Origin: Erythrobacteraceae bacterium
GTDB taxonomy: Bacteria; Pseudomonadota; Alphaproteobacteria; Sphingomonadales; Sphingomonadaceae
Length of the DNA: 64,000 bases
NCBI GenBank assembly: GCA_002706445.1
Contig: PALE01000034.1
Coordinates: 1 to 64,000 of the forward strand
Direction of reading: 5' to 3'
Shown here one piece after another: positions 49,793 through 58,469 of the stretch. A program made the translations under genes and the position numbers. Every line of letters begins with the position of its first letter. Within the stretch, counting starts at the first letter, position 1. The notes below the pieces were generated by a model, which was given only the letters and a program-made list of their open reading frames with translations, was not told the DNA's origin and did not search any database.

Positions 49793-49875
49793 TGACGGAG
49801 CCCCCCGCAATAGCCGTAGGAGAACGGCACTTTTGCAGGTGAAATTTGCAGGCGCGGTGGCTAGATCGTGTCGCT

Positions 49876-51723
49876 ATGAACGGCCAGACCAGCGAAATCA
49901 GCGTGATCGAAGCAGACGAAAACGATCAGCACGACGAAAACGTGACCGAAGAAAGCGAAAAGGCAAAGCCTTCGCGCTCGCTCGCGCCGCTTCGCATGGT
50001 CTATCGCGAGGCGGCCAAATATCCGCGCCAGGCGATGTTCGCGGCGCTCGCTCTGATCATCACCGCGACCGCGACACTGGCGATTCCGTGGCGCTTCAAG
50101 GTTATCGTCGACGATGCTTTTAGCGGCAACGCCACGCCCGAAACCATCGCCCACGCTTTCCAGTATCTGCTGATGATCGTCGTCGTGCTGGGGATCGGCA
50201 CGGCGATGCGGTTCTATTTCGTCAGCTGGATCGGTGAGCGCGTGGTCGCCGATATCCGTCTGCGCGTGCAGGAAAACCTTCTGCGGCTGTCCCCTGGATT
50301 CTACGAAGAGAACAGCCCCAAGGAAATCTCGAGCCGGATGACCTCGGATACCGCGATCATCGAAACGGTCGTGGGGACCACGGTTTCGGTCGCGCTTCGC
50401 AACACGCTCACCGCCATCGGCGGGGTTGCGCTGCTGCTCTATCTTGCTCCGACGCTGACCATCGGCTTGCTCGTAGGGATACCGCTGGTGATTTTGCCGA
50501 TCGTTTTCTTCGGCCGCAAAATCCGTGCTGTCTCGCGCACCAGTCAGGACCGTGTTGCCGATGTCGGCGCTTATGTGACCGAAGTGCTGGCCGCGATGAA
50601 AGTGGTGCAGAGCTTCGGGCAGGAGAAGCGGGAAGGCAGCCGCTTTGCCGGAGTGGTGGAGCGCACCTTCGATACGGCGCGCAAGCGCATCCTGCTGCGC
50701 GCGGCCATGACCCCGATCGTCATCCTGCTCGTGTTCGGCGGGATCACCATGGTGATGTGGCGCGGCGCGCTTGCTGTGTCCGAAGGCGCGATCACCGGCG
50801 GCACGATCACCGCATTCGTCTTCACCGGCGGTCTGGTCGCCGGCTCGTTCGGCTCGCTGACCGAGGGTTATGGCGATCTTCTGCGCGGTGCAGGCGCGGC
50901 TTCGCGGCTTGCCGAACTGCTCGAAGCCAAGCCGCAGATCGCGGCGCCTGCGCGGCCCGAAGCGCTGCCCGTGCCCGCGCGCGGTTCGCTGTCGTTCCGC
51001 AATGTCACCTTCCGCTATCCCGCACGGCCCGAAACGCCCGCGCTCAAGGACTTCAGTCTTGAGATCGAACCGGGCGAAACGGTGGCCATCGTCGGCCCGT
51101 CGGGCGCGGGCAAATCGACGCTGTTCCAACTGGTCGAGCGGTTTTACGATCCACAAGGCGGCACAATCCGGCTCGACGGCGTCCCGCTGACCAAGGCGGA
51201 CCCCGCCGAAATCCGCGAACGCATCGCCTTTGTCCCGCAGGACGGCGTGCTGTTCAGCGCCAATGCCCGCGACAATTTGCGCTATGGCCGGTGGGATGCG
51301 AGTGACGAGCAAATCTGGGACGCGGCTCGCGCGGCCAATGCCGAGGCTTTCCTGAAGGCGCTGCCCGATGGGCTCGATACGTCCCTGGGCGAAAGCGGCA
51401 CGCAATTGTCGGGCGGCCAGCGCCAGCGCGTCGCGATTGCCCGCGCGCTGCTGCGTGATGCGCCGATCCTGCTGCTCGACGAGGCGACCAGCGCATTGGA
51501 TGCCGAGAGCGAGCAACTGGTGCAACAAGCGCTCGACGAGCTGATGAAAGAGCGCACCACGCTCGTGATCGCGCACCGCCTCGCCACCGTGCGCGCGGCG
51601 GACCGTATCATCGTGCTCGACAATGGTGCGATTGCCGAACAGGGAACCCACGCTGAACTGAGTGCGGCCGGCGGCCTCTATGCAAGGCTCGCCTCGCTGC
51701 AATTTGCAGCCGAAGCGGCTTAG
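49876..51723 (+). CDS. MsbA-like ABC exporter (fused permease and ATPase)
   Basis: A 615-residue half-transporter. Six membrane helices (about 45-320) precede an ATPase domain with Walker A GPSGAGKSTLFQLV, Q-loop FVPQDGVLF, signature LSGGQRQRVAIARALL, Walker B ILLLDEATSALD and switch His IAHRLATV. It matches the MsbA-related exporter group and should act as a homodimer; lipid or drug substrates cannot be told apart. ATG 49876 is used because the protein begins there in an acidic leader (EADENDQHDENVTEESE). Confidence 0.94.
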   Translation: MNGQTSEISVIEADENDQHDENVTEESEKAKPSRSLAPLRMVYREAAKYPRQAMFAALALIITATATLAIPWRFKVIVDDAFSGNATPETIAHAFQYLLMIVVVLGIGTAMRFYFVSWIGERVVADIRLRVQENLLRLSPGFYEENSPKEISSRMTSDTAIIETVVGTTVSVALRNTLTAIGGVALLLYLAPTLTIGLLVGIPLVILPIVFFGRKIRAVSRTSQDRVADVGAYVTEVLAAMKVVQSFGQEKREGSRFAGVVERTFDTARKRILLRAAMTPIVILLVFGGITMVMWRGALAVSEGAITGGTITAFVFTGGLVAGSFGSLTEGYGDLLRGAGAASRLAELLEAKPQIAAPARPEALPVPARGSLSFRNVTFRYPARPETPALKDFSLEIEPGETVAIVGPSGAGKSTLFQLVERFYDPQGGTIRLDGVPLTKADPAEIRERIAFVPQDGVLFSANARDNLRYGRWDASDEQIWDAARAANAEAFLKALPDGLDTSLGESGTQLSGGQRQRVAIARALLRDAPILLLDEATSALDAESEQLVQQALDELMKERTTLVIAHRLATVRAADRIIVLDNGAIAEQGTHAELSAAGGLYARLASLQFAAEAA

Positions 51724-51735
51724 TTTGTTGCGTGC

Positions 51736-51761
51736 GGGACGCGCATCCGCGCGTCCCTTTT
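51736..51761 (+). terminator. Terminator after the ABC exporter
   Basis: A perfect 9-bp stem GGGACGCGC/GCGCGTCCC with an ATCC loop is followed by TTTT, 13 bases past the stop codon. Confidence 0.93.
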
Positions 51762-51762
51762 G

Positions 51763-51840
51763 CCAAGCCACCCTCTCCCCCGCCCTTCCGCCCTTGAGGG
51801 TACAATTCCGGGTGGAAGGGCGGGGGAAAGGGTGGCTTGG
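51763..51840. repeat. Large inverted repeat, 27-bp arms
   Basis: The arms at 51763-51789 and 51814-51840 pair with one mismatch (CCAAGCCACCCT.. and ..AGGGTGGCTTGG), around a 24-base loop. It lies between two genes and is not a terminator. It resembles intergenic REP-type elements of GC-rich proteobacteria. Confidence 0.8.
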
Positions 51841-51981
51841 CCCCCGAGCGTGAGCGAGCAAGAGCCCGCAAGATAATCGACAAAGCGCAGCGCCCGGGCG
51901 ACCAGGGGCAACCTTGAAATCGGGGATCGGCTAACCCACCCTCAAGGTAACAACAGTCGCAACATCAACGGGGACTCGCAT

Positions 51982-54159
51982 ATGATCCGCAAAGCCACAT
52001 TCCTTCTCGCCAGCACCGCCGCGCTCGCGCTGGCTGGAGCCGCCCACGCGCAGAACGCGCAGGACCAGGTCCCTGCCGATATCGAACTGCTGCAAGAGCA
52101 GGATGACGCCGGAGCCGAAGCCTCCACGCCGACGATGAGTTTCGGCACCTGGGGCGTCGATTCCGATCTGCTTTCGGACACGATCGAGCCGGGCGAGGAC
52201 TTCTTCGGCTACGTCAATCAGGAATGGCTCGACGCCAACCCGCTGCCTTCCGAATACAGCCGCTTCGGCGCGTTCAACCTGTTGCGCGAGAAATCGACCA
52301 ATGATGTCGCCGCGCTGATGGACGAGCTGGTCGAAAAGCCGCACGACACGCTGAGCGATGACGAGCGCCGCATTGTCGACATGCACAATGCCTTCCTCGA
52401 CACCGACGCTATCGATACCGCCGGCCTTGTTCCGGCCTATCCCTATCTGGGCGCGATTGCCGAGGCGACCAGCCTCGACAAGCTGGCAACGCTGTGGTCG
52501 ACCTCCGGCTATCCCAGCCCGATCTCGGGCTATGTCAGCGTCGATGCCAAGCAGCCTGACCGCTATGTCGCCTATCTCGGCAGCGGCGGCCTCGGCATGC
52601 CCGACCGCGACTACTACCTCGACGACAGCGAGAAGGGTCGGGAGATTCAGGCGAAGTATAAGGAATACCTCGCCATGCTGCTGGGCGAGGCAGGCTATGC
52701 CGATCCGGCAGCCGCCGCCGAAGCCGTCTATGCGATGGAAGACCGCATCGCGCGCACTATTGCATGGGATCGCACCGCGCGCCGCAACCGCGACCTCACC
52801 TACAACGCGCTGAGCATGGACGAGTTGAAGGCGATGTCGGGCGATTTCCCCGTCGCCAGCGCGCTTGCCACTATCGGCCTCGATGAATCGCCGATTTTCG
52901 TCGTGGGCAATATGCCGCCGACCGACGAAGAGATCGAAGAGCTGGGCCTCACGCAAGAGCAGCTTGCCAATATCGGCAGCGGTATGCCGGGCATGATGCA
53001 GCTGCTGAACGATACGCCGGTTGCAACGCTGCAGGCGTGGACGATCAAGGAATTCCTGTCCGATCATTCCGACGTCCTGCCGACGAAGTTCGACGAGGCG
53101 AATTTCGCCTTTTACGGCAAGCTGCTGCGCGGCCAGCCCGAACAGCGTCCGCGCTGGAAGCGTGCGATCGACCATGCCGAGGGCGGTCTGGGTGAACTGA
53201 TCGGCGCATCCTATGTCGAGCGCTACTTCCCGCCCGAAAACAAGGCGGCGATGGAAGAGCTGGTCGAAAACCTGCGCACCGCGCTCGGCCAGTCGATCGA
53301 CGAGATCGCGTGGATGGGCGAGGAAACCAAGGCGAAGGCGCATGAGAAGCTTTCGACCTTCGACCCCAAGATCGGCTATCGCGACAACCTCGAGACCTAC
53401 GAAGGCCTCGAAGTGACCGCCGACAACCCGCTTGCCAACAGCATTGCGGCAGGTACTTGGGCGCTGGAAGACAACGTCAGCAAGCTCGGCCAGCCGATCG
53501 ACCGCACCGAGTGGTTCATGCTGCCGCAGACGGTCAACGCCTATTACAACTCGACCAAGAACGAGATCGTGTTTCCGGCTGCGATCCTGCAACAGCCGTT
53601 CTTTGCGCTGACCAATGATCCGGCGGTCAATTACGGCGCGATCGGCGGGGTTATCGGCCACGAAATGGGCCACGGCTTCGACGATCAGGGCTCCAAGTCC
53701 GACGCTTCGGGCGCGCTGCGCAATTGGTGGACCGACGAGGACCGCGCCAATTTCGACGCCCGCACCGATGCGCTGGTCGCCCAGTATGACGGTTTCTGCC
53801 CGCTCGACGACGGTGAAACCTGCGTCAACGGGCGCTTCACCCTTGGCGAGAACATCGGCGACCTCGGCGGGCTGAGTCTTGCCTATCGTGCCTACAAGAT
53901 CGCAACCGAAGGGCAGGACGTGCCGGTGATCGACGGGCTGACAGGTGACCAGCGCTTCTTCATCGCCTGGGCGCAGGTGTGGCGTTCGCAGCAGCGCGAG
54001 GACAACTACCGCCAGCGTCTGCGCACCGACCCGCACAGCCCCGAGGAATACCGCACCAACGGCGTCGTGCGGAACCTTGGCGAATGGTACGAAGCCTTCG
54101 GCATTACCGAGGACGATCCCATGTATCTGCCGCCCGAAGAGCGCGTGCGTATCTGGTGA
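51982..54159 (+). CDS. M13 (neprilysin-like) family metallopeptidase
   Basis: A 725-residue secreted zinc endopeptidase. The signal peptide ends near AGAAHAQ. The large helical N-terminal domain begins with WGVDSDLL and the EPGEDFFGYVNQEWL M13 motif. The catalytic part has NAYYNSTKNEIVFPAAILQ, HEMGHGFDDQG (His560, Glu561, His564) and the third ligand in GENIGDLGG (Glu623), and it ends in RVRIW, as usual for the family. Probably periplasmic, cleaving peptides. Confidence 0.95.
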   Translation: MIRKATFLLASTAALALAGAAHAQNAQDQVPADIELLQEQDDAGAEASTPTMSFGTWGVDSDLLSDTIEPGEDFFGYVNQEWLDANPLPSEYSRFGAFNLLREKSTNDVAALMDELVEKPHDTLSDDERRIVDMHNAFLDTDAIDTAGLVPAYPYLGAIAEATSLDKLATLWSTSGYPSPISGYVSVDAKQPDRYVAYLGSGGLGMPDRDYYLDDSEKGREIQAKYKEYLAMLLGEAGYADPAAAAEAVYAMEDRIARTIAWDRTARRNRDLTYNALSMDELKAMSGDFPVASALATIGLDESPIFVVGNMPPTDEEIEELGLTQEQLANIGSGMPGMMQLLNDTPVATLQAWTIKEFLSDHSDVLPTKFDEANFAFYGKLLRGQPEQRPRWKRAIDHAEGGLGELIGASYVERYFPPENKAAMEELVENLRTALGQSIDEIAWMGEETKAKAHEKLSTFDPKIGYRDNLETYEGLEVTADNPLANSIAAGTWALEDNVSKLGQPIDRTEWFMLPQTVNAYYNSTKNEIVFPAAILQQPFFALTNDPAVNYGAIGGVIGHEMGHGFDDQGSKSDASGALRNWWTDEDRANFDARTDALVAQYDGFCPLDDGETCVNGRFTLGENIGDLGGLSLAYRAYKIATEGQDVPVIDGLTGDQRFFIAWAQVWRSQQREDNYRQRLRTDPHSPEEYRTNGVVRNLGEWYEAFGITEDDPMYLPPEERVRIW

Positions 54160-54163
54160 TTTC

Positions 54164-54183
54164 GCAGCCCCATCCGGGGCTGC
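54164..54183. other. Hairpin just past the M13 stop
   Basis: A perfect 8-bp stem GCAGCCCC-ATCC-GGGGCTGC lies 5 bases after the stop codon, with no T run. It may act as a transcript 3'-end stem or part of the adjacent repeat-rich gap. Confidence 0.5.
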
Positions 54184-54273
54184 GTCCTCGCAAGACGCGC
54201 AGCAAAGCTGCGCCCGCTGCGGGCGGGCGGTCGCCCTTGCGGCCTCTGCGAGACCGTTCAGGCTCGGTCATCT

Positions 54274-54306
54274 CCCCTCCCGCTTGCGGGAGGGGGTAGG
54301 GGTGGG
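54274..54306. repeat. REP-like palindrome with conserved GTAGGGGTGGG tail
   Basis: CCCCTCCCGC-TT-GCGGGAGGGG is followed by GTAGGGGTGGG in the 200-bp gap between the M13 gene and uppP. The form matches the widespread REP-type sequence seen in many sphingomonads and other alphaproteobacteria (recall). No other gene is seen in the gap. Confidence 0.75.
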
Positions 54307-54360
54307 TAAAGCCTGTGTCGACGCCGATCATGGCGCATCGACAAGGCCGCCATTACCTCC

Positions 54361-55218
54361 ATGACATTTCTACAGCTGCTGATCATCGCGATCGTTCAGG
54401 GAATCACCGAGTTTCTGCCGATTTCATCGTCAGGACATCTGATCCTCATTCCGACCTTCACCGATTTTACAGATCAGGGACCGCTGATCGATGTTGCGGT
54501 GCATGTCGGCTCGCTGCTCGCGATCATCGTCTATTTCTTCAAGGATGTGGCAGTGCTCGCGCGGGGCGGCTTTGCGAGTATCGGAATCGGCGCCGACCGC
54601 CCCGAAGCGCCTGCCGAACGCCGGCTCTTGTGGTGGATCGTGCTCGGAACCATCCCCGCCGTCGCCTTCGGTCTCGCGATCAAGCTCGGTGCGTTCAATT
54701 CCATCGCTGAAACCTTTTTCAACATCACGGTCGTCGATGACGATCTGATGGCGTCGATCCGCTTTACCGATCTGATTGCGACCAATCTGATCGTTTACGG
54801 CATATTGCTCGGCATCGCGGACTTCATCGGCAAGAACGAAAAAGTGTTCGAGGACATGACTTGGCGTGACGGCCTGATCGTGGGTCTGGCGCAGGCGTTG
54901 GCGATCATTCCGGGCACATCGCGTTCGGGTGTCACGATGACGGCGGCACGCTTCCTCGGCTACAAGCGCGTGGAGGCCGCGCGCTTCTCCTTCCTTCTGT
55001 CGATACCGGCGGTGGCAGGGGCGGGCGTGCTGATCGTGCCCGAAATCTTCGAAGCGGGGGCAACGCTCGCATGGGATGCTTTGATTGCAGGCGTGCTGAC
55101 TTTCATCGCTGCCTTTGCAACGATGGCGTTCCTGATGAACTTCCTGAAGCGCGCTTCAATGCTGGTTTTCGTCATCTACCGGGTGGCGATGGGCATCGCG
55201 CTGTTCTATTTCTTCTGA
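54361..55218 (+). CDS. uppP: Undecaprenyl-diphosphatase
   Basis: A 285-residue polytopic membrane enzyme that recycles the lipid carrier for cell-wall and polysaccharide synthesis and gives bacitracin resistance. The two signature regions QGITEFLPISSSGHLIL and PGTSRSGVTMTAARFLG carry the catalytic residues. About eight membrane helices are seen. It supplies carrier lipid for murA-dependent peptidoglycan and for the EPS pathway of this window. Confidence 0.96.
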   Translation: MTFLQLLIIAIVQGITEFLPISSSGHLILIPTFTDFTDQGPLIDVAVHVGSLLAIIVYFFKDVAVLARGGFASIGIGADRPEAPAERRLLWWIVLGTIPAVAFGLAIKLGAFNSIAETFFNITVVDDDLMASIRFTDLIATNLIVYGILLGIADFIGKNEKVFEDMTWRDGLIVGLAQALAIIPGTSRSGVTMTAARFLGYKRVEAARFSFLLSIPAVAGAGVLIVPEIFEAGATLAWDALIAGVLTFIAAFATMAFLMNFLKRASMLVFVIYRVAMGIALFYFF

Positions 55219-55233
55219 TCGAAGGAGCGACCC

Positions 55234-55491
55234 ATGGCGCTGATACTGCTGGTCATCATAGGCGTGCTTGCGGGCTGGTTCGGCTCGATCGTCACCCGCA
55301 ATGAAGACAAATACGCGATCCGGCGGCTGATCCTCATTGCCCTCGCGGCAAGCCTCGTGGTGGGCCTGCTGGTCAATGGCGGGACATTCCTCGGCAGCCT
55401 CGACTGGATCGCGATGGGCGCAGCGGTGCTGGCCTGCGCGGTCGCGCTGGCGGGTTATCACTTCTACATGAAGCGCAAGGCCGAAGCCTAA
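55234..55491 (+). CDS. Small membrane protein downstream of uppP
   Basis: An 85-residue protein with two to three hydrophobic segments (ILLVIIGVLAGWFGSIV, LILIALAASLVVGLLVNGG, IAMGAAVLACAVALAGYHFY). A GAAGGAG site precedes the ATG. No family is recognised. It is 15 bases after uppP and very likely co-transcribed, and its end overlaps the convergent phhA stop by four bases. Confidence 0.72.
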   Translation: MALILLVIIGVLAGWFGSIVTRNEDKYAIRRLILIALAASLVVGLLVNGGTFLGSLDWIAMGAAVLACAVALAGYHFYMKRKAEA

Positions 55492-56426
55492 ACCGCTTTT
55501 GCGCCGGACCCCCGGCCGCCGCGCAGCCAATATTCCTGCGTCCCCCGGCTCACCACATTATCGACATCGATGATCGCCGAATTGGCGTAGGTGAAGCTCG
55601 GCGCGAGATTGCGGTAGAGGCGGTCGAAATCGCGCTCGACCGTCTGGCGGTAGAGATCATCGAAGCTTTCGATCACGAAATAGGTCGGTTGCAGGTCGCT
55701 GATCACATAGTCGGTGCGCATCACCCGGTCGACATTGAGCATGATGCGATTGGGGCTCTTCGCCTCGACCGCAAAGCGCGCCTCGGTCGGGCCTGACAGG
55801 ATGCCCGCCCCGTAGGCCTTGATGCCGTCCGCTTCCTCGATCAGGCCGAATTCGACCGTATACCAGTAGAGCGCGCCCAGCGCCTTCAGCCGGTTGTAGC
55901 GCATCGCCTTCCAACCGGCGCGGCCATATTCCTGCATGTAATCGGCATAGACCGGATCGGTCAGCATAGGCACGTGGCCGAAGACATCGTGGAAGACGTC
56001 CGGCTCCTGAATGTAGTCGAATGTCTCGCGCGTGCGGATGAAATTGCCTGCCGGGAAACGGCGGTTGACGAGGTGCCAGAAGAACACGTGATCGGGGATC
56101 AGCATCGGCACGGGCACGACGCTCCATCCCGTCAGCTTGTCGAGCTCCTCGCTAAGCGTCTCGAATTCGGGAATGCCGCCACGCGAGAGATCGAGCTTGT
56201 CGAGCCCTGCCATAAAGGCGCTTGCCGCACGGCCGGGCAGCACGTCCATCTGGCGCGTGAACAGCTCGTCCCAGATTGCGTGATCGTCGGCAGAATAATT
56301 GGTCTGTTCGGGCTCGATCCAGTCCTCGCCCAGATGCGCAGGGCGCCGCAGGGGAGCGGTAAAGACAGCCTCGTCCATATCGGGTAGGCGAGAGTAATCG
56401 ATGTCTTGATCAGAGATCGTGGCCAT
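55488..56426 (-). CDS. phhA: Phenylalanine 4-monooxygenase
   Basis: A 312-residue aromatic amino acid hydroxylase that converts phenylalanine to tyrosine using tetrahydropterin and Fe(II). The iron ligands are the two His in EPDVFHDVFGHVPMLTDP and the Glu in YWYTVEFGL. The bacterial form is monomeric and lacks the ACT domain. The ATG is divergent from ppk2. Confidence 0.95.
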   Translation of the reverse strand: MATISDQDIDYSRLPDMDEAVFTAPLRRPAHLGEDWIEPEQTNYSADDHAIWDELFTRQMDVLPGRAASAFMAGLDKLDLSRGGIPEFETLSEELDKLTGWSVVPVPMLIPDHVFFWHLVNRRFPAGNFIRTRETFDYIQEPDVFHDVFGHVPMLTDPVYADYMQEYGRAGWKAMRYNRLKALGALYWYTVEFGLIEEADGIKAYGAGILSGPTEARFAVEAKSPNRIMLNVDRVMRTDYVISDLQPTYFVIESFDDLYRQTVERDFDRLYRNLAPSFTYANSAIIDVDNVVSRGTQEYWLRGGRGSGAKAV

Positions 56427-56486
56427 AATGTTTCAATTGATACTACCTCGCGGGCCGAACGACAACACTCAACCGGGATTTGACCT

Positions 56487-57266
56487 ATGGGCCTCAAAGG
56501 CAAGGATTACCGCAAGTTTCTGGAACCGATGACCGAGGAACTGGTCGCGATGGCGCGCTGGGCCAAGGCATCGGGCGCGCGGATCGTGGTGATCTTCGAA
56601 GGGCGCGACACGGCGGGCAAGGGCGGCGCGATCAGGGCGGTGCGCGATCAGTTGAACCCGCGCCAGTGCCGCACCGTAGCCCTTTCGAAGCCGAGCGAGG
56701 AAGAGCAGACGCAATGGTATTTCCAGCGCTATGCCAAACACCTGCCCCATGCCGGAGAAATCGTGCTGTTCGATCGCAGCTGGTACAACCGTGCAGGGGT
56801 CGAGCGGGTGATGGGCTATTGCACCGAGGCGCAGGCAGAAGCGTTTCTGGAGGCCGCGCCAGTGTTTGAAAAGCAGCTGGTGGATGACGGGATACTGCTG
56901 TTCAAATACTGGCTGACCAGCGATCAGGACAAGCAGGAAGAGCGGCTCAAGGAACGGCTCGAAGACCCGCTCAAGCGTTGGAAACTCTCGCCCGTCGATC
57001 TCGCCGCACGCGAGAAATACGAAGCCTATACCGAGGCGCGCGAGGCGATGCTGCGCGCCACGCACACCGCCTATGCGCCGTGGACGCTGGTCGATTTCAA
57101 CGACCAGAAGCGCGGAAGGCTGACGCTGGTGCGCGACCTGCTCGACCGCTTGCCCGACACCCATGTCGCGCCAGCGCCAATCGATTTTCCCGAACTCGGC
57201 CACGAACCGCACGCCGAAAGCTATGCAGTCATGGGTCCGATTTCGTCCTTCCCGGTCGAGGATTGA
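56487..57266 (+). CDS. ppk2: Polyphosphate kinase 2 family protein
   Basis: A 259-residue single-domain PPK2 that transfers phosphate between polyphosphate and a nucleotide. Walker A EGRDTAGKGG (38-47), the lid FQRYAKHLPHAGEIVLFDRSWYNRAGVERVMGY (Walker B DRSWYNR) and KYWLTSDQDKQEERLKERLEDPLKRWKLS are intact. The class (ADP or AMP preference) cannot be set by eye. It precedes the SPFH gene by 59 bases with a palindrome in between. Confidence 0.94.
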   Translation: MGLKGKDYRKFLEPMTEELVAMARWAKASGARIVVIFEGRDTAGKGGAIRAVRDQLNPRQCRTVALSKPSEEEQTQWYFQRYAKHLPHAGEIVLFDRSWYNRAGVERVMGYCTEAQAEAFLEAAPVFEKQLVDDGILLFKYWLTSDQDKQEERLKERLEDPLKRWKLSPVDLAAREKYEAYTEAREAMLRATHTAYAPWTLVDFNDQKRGRLTLVRDLLDRLPDTHVAPAPIDFPELGHEPHAESYAVMGPISSFPVED

Positions 57267-57282
57267 CGCGAGCCTCGCTTCG

Positions 57283-57308
57283 ATATAAATATGATATCAT
57301 AATTATAT
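57283..57308 (+). promoter_or_regulatory. 26-bp palindrome upstream of the SPFH gene
   Basis: ATATAAATATGATATCATAATTATAT pairs in 12 of its 13 base pairs and is centred on TATGATATCATA. It is very AT-rich against a GC-rich background and ends just before GGAGGAGG. It likely overlaps the promoter and is a good operator candidate for the small RHH protein encoded downstream. Confidence 0.75.
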
Positions 57309-57325
57309 TGGAGGAGGTTCTTTCG

Positions 57326-58243
57326 ATGTCGGTTTCTATCACGGTCGCAGACCCCAGCAGCGAAAGCGCGGGCTCTGCCTTCAACGGCTATGCGATGCTG
57401 GCGCTGATCGCCGCATTCCTCGCGGTGATCCTGATCACGGTGATCAGCGGTGCACCGCCCAGCGATGCTCCGGGGCTTGCGGTTCTCGCTTTTCTCGGTC
57501 CGCTTGCGATCTGCGGCGTGGGGATCATCTTCGTCGCGTCGGGCTTTTTCATGATCCAACCCAATCAGGCGGTCGTCCTCACCCTGTTCGGCGAATATCG
57601 CGGCACGGTGCGCAAGGACGGCCTGCACTGGACCTGGCCGTGGATTTCCAAGCAGAAGATCAGCGTGCGCGCGCACAATATCCATTCGGAAAAGGTCAAG
57701 ATCAACGACCTGCGCGGCAATCCGATCGAGGTTGCCTGCAACGTCGTGTGGCGCGTGGCCGACACGGCGCAGGCGGTGTTCGATGTCGACGATTTCAAGG
57801 AATTCGTGAACATCCAGATCGAGGCTGGCCTGCGCACGGTGGGCGCGCGCCATCCCTATGACGATATGTCCGACGAAGACAAAACGACGCTGCGTGGTAG
57901 TGCCGATGTGATCGCCAAGGAACTGCGTGACGAACTGAACGAGCGGTTGGCTGTCTCTGGTGTGAAGGTGGACGAGGCGGGCCTCACCCACCTCGCCTAT
58001 GCCCCCGAGATTGCAGGCGCGATGCTGCGCCGCCAGCAGGCCGATGCGGTGATCGCCGCGCGCAAGAAGGTGGTGATTGGCGCGGTCGGGATGGTCGAGG
58101 ATGCGCTCGAAAAACTGTCGCGGGATGGCATCGTCGAACTCGATGACGAGCGGCGCGCGGCCATGGTGTCGAATCTGATGGTCGTCCTGTGCGGTGACCG
58201 CGAGGCGCAGCCGGTGGTCAACGCCGGTACGCTTTACCAGTAA
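57326..58243 (+). CDS. SPFH/Band 7 domain membrane protein
   Basis: A 305-residue protein. Two hydrophobic helices at about 20-45 and 50-75 are followed by an SPFH domain (FFMIQPNQAVVLTLFGEYRGTVRKDGLHWTWPW, then LRGNPIEVACNVVWRVADTAQAVFDVDDFKEFVNIQIEAGLRTVGARHPYDDM). The C-terminal part is helical. It is shorter than the flotillin at 13188 and resembles stomatin-like proteins. A GGAGGAGG site precedes the ATG. The RHH gene follows after 22 bases, suggesting a two-gene unit. Confidence 0.88.
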   Translation: MSVSITVADPSSESAGSAFNGYAMLALIAAFLAVILITVISGAPPSDAPGLAVLAFLGPLAICGVGIIFVASGFFMIQPNQAVVLTLFGEYRGTVRKDGLHWTWPWISKQKISVRAHNIHSEKVKINDLRGNPIEVACNVVWRVADTAQAVFDVDDFKEFVNIQIEAGLRTVGARHPYDDMSDEDKTTLRGSADVIAKELRDELNERLAVSGVKVDEAGLTHLAYAPEIAGAMLRRQQADAVIAARKKVVIGAVGMVEDALEKLSRDGIVELDDERRAAMVSNLMVVLCGDREAQPVVNAGTLYQ

Positions 58244-58265
58244 GACGACGTGCAAGGAGGCAGCT

Positions 58266-58469
58266 ATGGCTGCACCCCCTAAAAAGGCGTTTGCCTTGCG
58301 GCTCGACCCGGCGGTTCATGCCGCGGTCGAGCGGCTCGCGGGCGCGGAATTGCGATCGGCCAACGCCCAGATCGAAACCCTGCTGCGCGAGGCGCTCAAA
58401 CAGCGCGGGATCGAGGTCGGACGCACCAAGGCGCCGAGGCGCGGGCGGCCGCCAGCGAGCAGCGACTAA
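58266..58469 (+). CDS. Small Arc/RHH-type DNA-binding protein
   Basis: A 67-residue protein. KAFALRLDPAVHAAVERLAGAELRSANAQIETLLREAL fits an Arc/MetJ-type ribbon-helix-helix, followed by a basic tail (GRTKAPRRGRPPASSD) reminiscent of an AT-hook. AAGGAGG precedes the ATG. It may regulate its own SPFH-RHH unit through the palindrome upstream (inference), and some relatives are named as antitoxins, but no toxin is adjacent. It overlaps the convergent MaoC gene by four bases. Confidence 0.82.
   Translation: MAAPPKKAFALRLDPAVHAAVERLAGAELRSANAQIETLLREALKQRGIEVGRTKAPRRGRPPASSD

Noticed and set aside
49861-51861. 666-residue ORF antisense to the ABC exporter
   Set aside because: Shadow of the exporter; no family motif.
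51931-54036. 701-residue ORF antisense to the M13 peptidase
   Set aside because: Shadow of the peptidase, which has complete catalytic motifs on the other strand.
54160-54360. Repeat-rich gap as a CRISPR array
   Set aside because: The repeats are palindromes of different sequence without regular spacers.
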